13,424 nucleotides of DNA, from contig JAEZSJ010000298.1 in the NCBI GenBank assembly GCA_023443985.1, positions 1 through 13,424 on the forward strand. The letters run 5' to 3'. This DNA comes from Verrucomicrobiota bacterium (lineage in GTDB: Bacteria > Verrucomicrobiota > Verrucomicrobiia > Opitutales > Opitutaceae). Made by a program: the position numbers and the translations under genes. Shown here one piece after another: positions 7,083 to 13,188 of the stretch. The notes under the pieces are model-generated. The model was not told the origin of the DNA. It saw nothing but the letters and a program-made list of their open reading frames with translations, and did no database searches. Numbering within the stretch: position 1 is the first letter of the stretch; the number at the start of each line of letters is the position of its first letter.

Positions 7083-7782
7083 AGCACCCATCGCCCCGCC
7101 GTCCCCTTCGAGCCCGGCGGCCAAGACCGCCCGCCGCCGCATCTTCCTCGTCGACGACCATCCGGTCACGCGCGAGGGGATTCGTGTCCTCATCGACCAA
7201 GTGCCGGATCTCATCGTCTGCGGCCAGGCCGACAGCGCGCCCGCCGCCCTGCAGGCGATCCAGAAGACGGTGCCCGACCTGGCCGTGGTCGACATCACAC
7301 TCAAGACGACCAGCGGCATCGAGCTCATCAAGAACCTCAAGGCGCTGCTGCCGGACCTGCCCGTGCTCATCATGTCGATGCACGACGAGAGCCTCTACGC
7401 CGAGCGCGCGCTGCGCGCCGGCGCGAAGGGCTACATCATGAAGAACGAGGCGAGCGACCGGATCGTCCTCGCGATCCGCCGCGTGCTCTCCGGCGAGCTC
7501 TACCTCAGCGACCGGATGAAGGAGAAGGTCCTGCACCGGCTCGTGCGCAGCAAGAAGGACGAGGTCGTGTTCACGATCGACACCCTCAGCGACCGCGAGA
7601 TGGAGGTCTTCCAGCTCATCGGAAACGGTTTCGGGACCCGCCAGATCGCCGAGAAGCTGAACCTGAGCGTGAAGACCATCGATTCGTACCGGGAGCACCT
7701 CAAGCTGAAGCTCCGGCTGGAGAACGGCGCGGACCTCGTGCGCCACGCCATCCAGTGGATGCGCAGCGAGGGCGTCGTCTGA
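7072..7782 (+). CDS. NarL/FixJ-type response regulator, partner of the upstream kinase
   Basis: This 236-residue transcription factor is phosphorylated on its receiver domain and then binds DNA. After a Pro/Ala-rich tail (1-22), the receiver (23-140) has acidic residues Asp28-Asp29 in LVDDHPVTREG, phospho-acceptor Asp74 in VVDITL, Ser102 in IMSMHDE and Lys124 in YIMKNEAS. A linker (141-168) leads to a LuxR-type helix-turn-helix (about 171-232): LSDREMEVFQLIGNG, then TRQIAEKLNLSVKTIDSYREH as recognition unit. The start codon lies inside the 3' end of the kinase gene (11-base overlap), implying translational coupling and a fixed partnership. No Shine-Dalgarno precedes it. The target genes are unknown; the gene downstream is glgX, a possible but unproven target. 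Confidence 0.93.
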   Translation: MKTEAPIAPPSPSSPAAKTARRRIFLVDDHPVTREGIRVLIDQVPDLIVCGQADSAPAALQAIQKTVPDLAVVDITLKTTSGIELIKNLKALLPDLPVLIMSMHDESLYAERALRAGAKGYIMKNEASDRIVLAIRRVLSGELYLSDRMKEKVLHRLVRSKKDEVVFTIDTLSDREMEVFQLIGNGFGTRQIAEKLNLSVKTIDSYREHLKLKLRLENGADLVRHAIQWMRSEGVV

Positions 7783-7825
7783 CCGGCGTGTCGCGCGTGG
7801 GCGGGGCGGGTGGTGCCGGCGCGCC

Positions 7826-7845
7826 GCGCCGCGTGCGCACGGCGC
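7826..7845 (+). terminator. Hairpin after the response regulator gene
   Basis: GCGCCG (7826-7831) pairs perfectly with CGGCGC (7840-7845) around an 8-base loop, 43 bases after the response regulator stop. There is no T-tract, and it is weaker than the hairpins after the GH5 and ndh genes. An alternative register pairs 7821-7826 with 7840-7845. It may end the kinase-regulator transcript before glgX. Confidence 0.3.
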
Positions 7846-7884
7846 TGGAGATTCCCCGATGAATGGTGCCGGCCGGGGCTCGGT

Positions 7885-7912
7885 GCCCGCCGCACGCCGC
7901 GCGGGCTAGCAT
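7885..7912 (+). promoter_or_regulatory. Dyad plus -10-like TAGCAT immediately before glgX
   Basis: The perfect dyad GCCCGC (7885-7890) / GCGGGC (7901-7906) with a 10-base spacer abuts TAGCAT (7907-7912). TAGCAT resembles a -10 element and ends five bases before ATG 7918. If it is used, the glgX-treZ mRNA would be leaderless or nearly so, and a repressor on the dyad would block it. No convincing -35 is present. GC-rich dyads of this size also arise by chance. Confidence 0.25.
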
Positions 7913-7917
7913 GGGGC

Positions 7918-10173
7918 ATGCAGCTCCCAGAGCCTTCGACCAAACCCGCCCCCAAGCGTCCGCGGCGCCGCCGCGGCCCCACCGCCGGCCGGGAGATCCG
8001 CAAGGGCGAGCCGTATCCGCTCGGCGCCGTCTGCCGGGAGGACGGGGTGAACTTCGCCCTCTTCTCGGAGCGCGCCACCGGCGTCGAGCTCTGTCTCTTC
8101 GACGACCTCGGCCGGCCCGAGGTCGAGCGTATCCGAATAACCGAACGCGAGAACCAGGTGTGGCACGCCTTCGTGCCCGGCCTGCGCGCGGGCCAGCTGT
8201 ACGGCTATCGCGTGGAGGGGCCGCACGAGCCCAACGCCGGCCTCCGTTTCAACGCCCACAAGGTCCTGCTCGACCCGTACGCCAAGGCGATCGCGGGCGA
8301 CGTGCGGTGGGACGACGCCCTCTTCGGCTACCGCATCGGTGCGGAGGAGGCGGACCTCTCCTTCGACGACCGCGACGACGCCCCGTTCGTGCCGAAGAGC
8401 GTCGTCGTCGACGAGCGCTTCGACTGGGGCGACGACCGCGCCCCGCGCCGGCCGTTGCACGAGACCATCATCTATGAGACCCATGTGCGCGGCTTCACGA
8501 AGCGCCGCGAGGCGCTGCCCGAGGCGCTGCGCGGAACCTACGCCGGCTTTGGCGCGCCCGAGAGCATCGCCTACCTGCGCTCGCTCGGGGTGAACGCCGT
8601 CGAGCTGATGCCGGTGCAGCAGTTCGTCCACTCCCGCAACCTCGTCGAGAAGGGGCTGCGCGACTACTGGGGCTACAACACGGTCGGCTTCTTCGCCCCG
8701 GAAAGCGGCTACAGTTCGAGCGGCGACCGCGGCGGGCAGGTGCGCGAGTTCAAGGAGATGGTGCGGAACCTCCACGCCGCCGGCTTCGAAGTGTATCTGG
8801 ATGTCGTTTACAATCACACCGCCGAGGGCAGCCACCTCGGCCCCACGCTCTCGTTCCGCGGCATCGACAACCCCGCCTACTACCGCCTCGTCGCCGACGA
8901 CCCCCGCTACTGCATGGACTACACCGGCACCGGCAACACCCTGAACGTGCCGCACCCGCGCGTCCTCCAGCTGCTCATGGACAGCCTCCGGTACTGGGTC
9001 ACGGAGATGCACGTCGACGGCTTCCGCTTCGACCTCGCCGCCGCGCTCGCGCGCGAGCTGCACGAGGTGAGCAAGCTGGGGGCGTTCTTCGACGTGATCC
9101 ACCAGGACCCCGTGATCTCGCAGGTGAAGCTCATCGCCGAGCCCTGGGATCTCGGCGAGGGCGGCTACCAGGTCGGCAACTTCCCGATCCTGTGGGCGGA
9201 GTGGAACGGGCGCTACCGGGACACCATCCGCCGCTATTGGAAGGGCGACTCCGGCGCGATGCGCGACCTGGCCTACCGGCTCTGCGGCAGCGCGGACCTC
9301 TACGAGCCCAGCGGCCGCACCCCGGCCGCCAGCATCAATTTCCTCACCTCGCACGACGGCTTCACCCTGCGCGACCTGTGGTCGTTCAACGAGCCGCACA
9401 ACGAGGCCAACGGCGAGGACAACCGCGACGGCGACCGCAACAACAACTCCTGGAACTGCGGCCACGAGGGGCTCGACGCGCCCCCCGAGGTCCTCGCGCT
9501 CCGTCGCCGCCTGCAGCGCAGCCTGCTCGCCACGCTGTTCCTCTCGCAGGGCGTCCCGATGCTCCGCGGCGGCGACGAGCGCGGCGCCACCCAGCGCGGC
9601 AACAACAACGCCTATTGCCAGGACAACGACACCAGCTGGCTCGACTGGGCGCCGGAGCCCGAGGCCGAGGCGCTCTTCGGCTTCACCCGCCGGCTCGTCG
9701 ACCTGCGCAACCGGCACGTGGTCTTCCGCCAGCCTCGCTTCTTCCAGGGCCGCGACCTGCGCGGCAACGGCGTGAAGGACATCACCTGGTACAATGCCGA
9801 CGGCGCCGAGATGACCGACGAGGCCTGGGGCGCGGACTTCGCGAAAATCATGGGCGTGCTGCTCTGCGGCGACTCCCTGGACGTGCGCGACGAGGACGGT
9901 CGGCCGCTGCGCGACGACACCTTCCTGCTCTACACGAACTCGGACCACGAGGACCGCGAGATCCGGCTGCCCTCGGAGACCGAGGTCGTCTGGCAGCTCG
10001 TCCTCGACACGGCGCGCGAGCCCTCCTTCGTCGATGTCCCGGAGGAGGTCCGCGGCGGCTCCGCCCACGTCCTGTCCGCGCGCAGCCTCGTGCTGCTGCA
10101 GCAGAAGACCGGGTCGGACGAGGAGGCCCGGCGCGCCTTCGTGCGCGAACCCCGGGAGACGCGGGCGTCATGA
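7918..10173 (+). CDS. glgX: Glycogen debranching enzyme GlgX/TreX, GH13 isoamylase type
   Basis: This 751-residue cytoplasmic enzyme hydrolyses alpha-1,6 branches in glycogen or limit dextrin. A Lys/Arg/Pro-rich tail (1-30, including KPAPKRPRRRRG) precedes the family start EPYPLGAVCREDGVNFALFS, a CBM48 beta-sandwich (about 31-160). The GH13 barrel follows, with ETHVRGFTK, the isoamylase-type block DYWGYNTVGFFAPESGY, DVVYNH (295-300), nucleophile Asp372 in VDGFRFDLA, acid/base Glu408 in LIAEPWD, and His479-Asp480 in LTSHDGFTL. NEANGEDNRDGDRNNNSWN (495-513) is typical of GlgX/TreX. A C-terminal beta domain ends in a charged tail. ATG 7918 is chosen because it lies just after a -10-like TAGCAT; no Shine-Dalgarno is seen. 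The stop overlaps the treZ start (ATGA), so the enzyme likely supplies linear chains to the TreY-TreZ trehalose route (TreX role). Confidence 0.95.
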   Translation: MQLPEPSTKPAPKRPRRRRGPTAGREIRKGEPYPLGAVCREDGVNFALFSERATGVELCLFDDLGRPEVERIRITERENQVWHAFVPGLRAGQLYGYRVEGPHEPNAGLRFNAHKVLLDPYAKAIAGDVRWDDALFGYRIGAEEADLSFDDRDDAPFVPKSVVVDERFDWGDDRAPRRPLHETIIYETHVRGFTKRREALPEALRGTYAGFGAPESIAYLRSLGVNAVELMPVQQFVHSRNLVEKGLRDYWGYNTVGFFAPESGYSSSGDRGGQVREFKEMVRNLHAAGFEVYLDVVYNHTAEGSHLGPTLSFRGIDNPAYYRLVADDPRYCMDYTGTGNTLNVPHPRVLQLLMDSLRYWVTEMHVDGFRFDLAAALARELHEVSKLGAFFDVIHQDPVISQVKLIAEPWDLGEGGYQVGNFPILWAEWNGRYRDTIRRYWKGDSGAMRDLAYRLCGSADLYEPSGRTPAASINFLTSHDGFTLRDLWSFNEPHNEANGEDNRDGDRNNNSWNCGHEGLDAPPEVLALRRRLQRSLLATLFLSQGVPMLRGGDERGATQRGNNNAYCQDNDTSWLDWAPEPEAEALFGFTRRLVDLRNRHVVFRQPRFFQGRDLRGNGVKDITWYNADGAEMTDEAWGADFAKIMGVLLCGDSLDVRDEDGRPLRDDTFLLYTNSDHEDREIRLPSETEVVWQLVLDTAREPSFVDVPEEVRGGSAHVLSARSLVLLQQKTGSDEEARRAFVREPRETRAS

Positions 10174-12038
10174 GCCTCCCACCCCCCACGCCGGTCGGGG
10201 CGGAGCTCGACTCCACAGGCGTGCGCTATCGCGTCTGGGCGCCGGACAACCGCAAGGTCGAGGTGTGCGTCGAGGGGCCCGGCGGGGCGCGCCACCTTGC
10301 GCTGGTGCCGTTGGCGGGGGGCTTCCATGAGGCGCACGACCTCTATGGGCGTGCGGGCGACCGGTATCGCTTTCGTCTCGACGACGGTCCGCTCGCCCCG
10401 GACCCCGCGTCGCGCTCGCAGCCCGAGGGCGTGTTCGGTCCCTCGGAGGTGGTCGACCCCGGCGCGTACACCTGGCGCGCGTCCCGTTGGAAGCGTCCGT
10501 CCTGGCGGGGTCGGGTGATCTATGAGCTCCATGTCGGGACGTTCACGCCGGAGGGCACGTTCGCCTCGGCGAAGGCGCGGCTGCGCGATCTGGTCGACCT
10601 CGGGGTGAACACGCTCGAGCTCATGCCGGTGGCCGCGTTTCCCGGCGGCCGCAACTGGGGCTACGACGGCGTGTTCCCGTTCGCCCCCGCGGCCTGCTAC
10701 GGCCCGCCCGCGGCGCTGCGCGACCTCGTCGACGCCGCGCACGAGCTCGGGCTCTCGGTCATGCTCGACGTCGTCTACAACCACCTCGGTCCGGTGGGAA
10801 ACCCGCTGCCCGCCTTCGGCGGCTGCTACTTCCACCCGACGCGGCACACGCCGTGGGGCGCGGCGCTCAACTTCGACGGCGCCCAGTCCGGCCCCGTGCG
10901 CGCGTTCTTCCTCCAGAACGCCTGCATGTGGATCGACGAATACCGCTTCGACGGGCTGCGGCTCGACTCCATCCACAGCATCACCGACGAGTCGCCCGTG
11001 GCGCTCGTCGCCGCGGTCGCCGCCGAGGTGCAGCGGCGCGGGGCGTGGGTGGTGGGCGAGGACGAGCGGAACTTCGCCAGCGTGCTCGCGCCGCGGGAGC
11101 GCGGCGGGTTCGGGCTCGACGGGGTGTGGGCCGACGATTTCCACCACAGCGTGCGCGTCGCGCTCACCGGGCAGCGGGAGTCGCACTTCGGCAGCTTCAA
11201 GGGCGACGCGGCGGAGCTCGCGGCGACGCTGCTGCGGGGCTGGTATTATTGCGGACAATACTATCCGCACTGGCAGCGCGCCCGCGGCACGCCCACGGCG
11301 GACTGCACGCCGGACGCCTTCGTGCTCTGCGTCTCGAACCACGACCAGGTGGGGAACCGCCCGCTCGGCGACCGCCTCCACCACGGCCGGGAGCACGCCG
11401 CCTACCGGGCGGCCTCCCTCCTGCTCTGCCTCGCGCCGGGCACGCCGCTGCTGTTCATGGGCCAGGAGTGGGCGGCGGGCACGCCGTTCCAGTTCTTCTG
11501 CGAGCATCCCGGCGAGGCGGGCCGGAAGGTCGCCGGGGGGCGCCTCGCCGAGCTGCAGCGGTTCGGGCTGGAGATCGACGAGCGAACGCGGAACGCGATG
11601 CCGGATCCGCAGGACGAGGCCGCCTTCACCGCCTCGAAGCTCGACTGGGCCGAGCGCGCCCGCCCGCCGCATACCGGCATGCTCGCGCTGCACCGCGCCG
11701 CGTTGCGCCTGCGCGACCAGCACCCGATCTTCCAGTCCCCGCCGCGCGACTGCTGGACGGCCTGGCCGGCGCACGACGCCGTTGTCGCCATCCGTTGGCG
11801 ACAACCGGAGGGCGATTGGCTGCTGCTGGTCGCGTTGCGCGCCGCGGGGGAGCTCACGCTCGGGGCGGCGGGCGAGCTGAAGGCGCCGGCGGAGCGCCGT
11901 TGGGAACTGGAGCTGGCGAGCAACGCCGCCGCCTTCGCCGGCGAGGACCGGCTCGCTGCGGCCGTCGAGGCGGAGGGTTTCCGCCTGTCCACCCCGGGCG
12001 CGGCCCTGTTCCGGGCGCCGGTGCTGCGCGCGGATTGA
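10170..12038 (+). CDS. treZ: Malto-oligosyltrehalose trehalohydrolase
   Basis: This 622-residue cytoplasmic GH13 enzyme releases trehalose from maltooligosyltrehalose, the second step of the TreY-TreZ pathway. The N-terminal beta-sandwich (about 8-100) begins VGAELDSTGVRYRVWAPDNR. The barrel starts at GRVIYELHVGTFTPEGTF. TreZ-specific blocks are NWGYDGVFPFAPAACYG (162-178), MLDVVYNHLGPVGN (198-211), and nucleophile Asp266 in FDGLRLDSIHSI. Acid/base Glu297 sits in VVGEDERN and Asp392 in SNHDQVGNRPLGDRL. FMGQEWAAGTPFQFFCEH follows, then a C-terminal beta domain. All three catalytic acids are present and the length fits the family. It overlaps glgX by four bases (ATGA), with a GGGAG at 10154-10158 about 11 bases upstream, so translation is probably coupled. 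treY, usually in the same cluster, is not downstream within this window. Confidence 0.95.
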   Translation: MSLPPPTPVGAELDSTGVRYRVWAPDNRKVEVCVEGPGGARHLALVPLAGGFHEAHDLYGRAGDRYRFRLDDGPLAPDPASRSQPEGVFGPSEVVDPGAYTWRASRWKRPSWRGRVIYELHVGTFTPEGTFASAKARLRDLVDLGVNTLELMPVAAFPGGRNWGYDGVFPFAPAACYGPPAALRDLVDAAHELGLSVMLDVVYNHLGPVGNPLPAFGGCYFHPTRHTPWGAALNFDGAQSGPVRAFFLQNACMWIDEYRFDGLRLDSIHSITDESPVALVAAVAAEVQRRGAWVVGEDERNFASVLAPRERGGFGLDGVWADDFHHSVRVALTGQRESHFGSFKGDAAELAATLLRGWYYCGQYYPHWQRARGTPTADCTPDAFVLCVSNHDQVGNRPLGDRLHHGREHAAYRAASLLLCLAPGTPLLFMGQEWAAGTPFQFFCEHPGEAGRKVAGGRLAELQRFGLEIDERTRNAMPDPQDEAAFTASKLDWAERARPPHTGMLALHRAALRLRDQHPIFQSPPRDCWTAWPAHDAVVAIRWRQPEGDWLLLVALRAAGELTLGAAGELKAPAERRWELELASNAAAFAGEDRLAAAVEAEGFRLSTPGAALFRAPVLRAD

Positions 12039-12042
12039 GGCG

Positions 12043-12072
12043 GCGCGGAAGGTCGCAGACCCGGGTCCGCGC
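12043..12072 (+). terminator. Hairpin after treZ
   Basis: GCGCGGA (12043-12049) pairs with TCCGCGC (12066-12072) over seven perfect base pairs around a 16-base loop that contains most of the palindrome GACCCGGGTC (12058-12067). It begins four bases after the treZ stop. No T-tract follows. A plausible 3' end for the glgX-treZ transcript, backed by two more hairpins downstream. Confidence 0.4.
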
Positions 12073-12092
12073 GGAACACGGTCCGGCGGCGC

Positions 12093-12107
12093 CCCGGGAC
12101 TCCCGGG
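12093..12107. repeat. CCCGGG pair flanking ACT
   Basis: CCCGGG occurs twice (12093-12098 and 12102-12107) around ACT. Each copy is self-complementary, so the pair can fold into a 6-base-pair stem with a 3-base loop. It is the second of three hairpin-forming elements in the treZ-SDR gap. Confidence 0.35.
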
Positions 12108-12143
12108 CGGTTCGCCGCTGGCATCCGCGGCCCGGTGGGCCGG

Positions 12144-12168
12144 ACGCCCCCGCGGTGGCCGCGGGCGT
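12144..12168 (+). terminator. Third hairpin in the treZ-SDR gap
   Basis: CCCGCGG (12149-12155) pairs with CCGCGGG (12159-12165) around a TGG loop. Across a two-base bulge (12147-12148), 12144-12146 pairs with 12166-12168. It is a stable GC-rich stem about 105 bases after treZ without a following T-tract. It could be a back-up terminator or a structured leader element of the next gene. The remaining gap, 12169-12282, shows nothing convincing. Confidence 0.35.
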
Positions 12169-12282
12169 GGGCTCCGCCGCCCGATGCGCCCGGCGGATGG
12201 CAGGGCCGGCGGTCATCGGTGAGGGGCCTGTGCGCCGGCCAGTGGTTCCACCTAACCGGGTTTGGAGCGACGCCCGATTTCG

Positions 12283-12306
12283 ACCGGTCTTCCCGGTGCG
12301 CATACT
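12283..12306 (+). promoter_or_regulatory. Dyad and -10-like CATACT before the SDR gene
   Basis: ACCGG (12283-12287) and CCGGT (12293-12297) form a dyad with a 5-base spacer, directly followed by the -10-like hexamer CATACT (12301-12306), six bases before ATG 12313. No good -35 is visible. The arrangement of a dyad, then a TA-containing hexamer, then a start codon within a few bases echoes the region before glgX. Confidence 0.25.
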
Positions 12307-12312
12307 CGCACC

Positions 12313-13182
12313 ATGCCAACCAAGACCGAGGCGCCCCAGGAACTCCGCCCCGCCCAGAGCCAGCCGCGGCAACCCGGCAAGGAGCGGGAGATGGAGCCCC
12401 GGCCGGTGAGCGAGCGTCCGCCCCCGGCGGGCGGACGCCTGCGGGGCAAGGTGGCGTTGATCAGCGGCGGGGACAGCGGCATCGGCCGCGCGGTCGCCCT
12501 CGCCTTCGCCCACGAGGGTGCCGAGGTCGCGATCGCGTACCTCGACGAGACCGACGACGCGCGCGACACCGCGGAACGCGTGCGTGCGCTCGGCCGCCGG
12601 GTGCTCGCCCTCCCCGGCGACGTGGCCGACCCGGCGGTGTGTGCGGCGCATGTGGCCGCGGTGCGGGACACGTTCGGGCGGCTCGACATCCTGGTGAACA
12701 ACGCCGCCGAGCAGCACCCGCGCGAGCGTCCCGAGGAGATCGACGACGCGCAGCTCGAGCGCACGTTCGCGACGAACGTCTTCTCCTATTTCCGCCTCAC
12801 CCGCGCCGCGCTCGCCCTGCTCGGCGAGGGTGCCGCGATCGTGAACACCACCTCCGTGACCGCCTACCGCGGGAACCCGCGGCTGGTCGACTACGCCTCG
12901 ACCAAGGCCGCCATCGTGGGCTTCACCCGCTCGCTCGCGCTCGCGCTGGTCAAGCGTGGCATCCGCGTGAACGCGGTTGCGCCCGGTCCGGTGTGGACCC
13001 CGCTGATCCCTGCGAGCTTCGCGGCCGAGGAGGTCGCCACGTTCGGTTCGCAGGTGCCGATGGCGCGGGCGGGCGAACCGGCGGAGATCGCGCCGGCGTA
13101 CGTGTTCCTGGCCTCGGCGGATGCGAGCTTCATGTCCGGCCAGGTCCTCCATCCCAACGGAGGCGAAATCATCAACGGCTAG
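12313..13182 (+). CDS. Short-chain dehydrogenase/reductase, stress-associated type
   Basis: This 289-residue NAD(P)-dependent oxidoreductase has a classical SDR Rossmann fold. A hydrophilic Pro/Gln/Glu-rich tail (1-42, with SQPRQPGKEREMEPRPVSER) precedes the fold, as in the SDR clade that includes Bacillus YhdF/YhxC-like and general-stress oxidoreductases. Cofactor motif: ISGGDSGIGRA (50-60), with Ser51 in place of the usual Thr. Further motifs are GDV (102-104), VNNAA (128-132), Asn155, catalytic Ser181 in NTTSVTAYRG, Tyr194 and Lys198 in YASTK, and PGPVWTPL (224-231). The C-terminus HPNGGEIING is the clade's usual ending with small changes. The catalytic tetrad is intact. The substrate is unknown; alcohols or aldehydes are typical guesses. 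ATG 12313 fits the tail length and follows CATACT; the upstream in-frame GTG... option is not needed. A receiver gene begins six bases after its stop. Confidence 0.9.
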   Translation: MPTKTEAPQELRPAQSQPRQPGKEREMEPRPVSERPPPAGGRLRGKVALISGGDSGIGRAVALAFAHEGAEVAIAYLDETDDARDTAERVRALGRRVLALPGDVADPAVCAAHVAAVRDTFGRLDILVNNAAEQHPRERPEEIDDAQLERTFATNVFSYFRLTRAALALLGEGAAIVNTTSVTAYRGNPRLVDYASTKAAIVGFTRSLALALVKRGIRVNAVAPGPVWTPLIPASFAAEEVATFGSQVPMARAGEPAEIAPAYVFLASADASFMSGQVLHPNGGEIING

Positions 13183-13188
13183 ATCCCC

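Noticed and set aside
4959..7373. Antisense open frame of 804 codons opposite the kinase
   Set aside because: Low-complexity composition, no motif, and it runs through the sense kinase and the intergenic stretch alike.
7906..10068. Antisense open frame of 720 codons opposite glgX
   Set aside because: A mirror of conserved GlgX coding sequence; Val/Ala/Glu-rich with no domain.
9192..10169. In-frame upstream extension of treZ through the 3' part of glgX
   Set aside because: The extension is an Arg/Pro/Ala-rich out-of-frame reading of glgX; TreZ homology begins at ATG 10170, which overlaps the glgX stop as ATGA.
9930..11804. Antisense open frame of 624 codons opposite treZ
   Set aside because: Same reasoning: opposite a fully conserved enzyme and compositionally biased.
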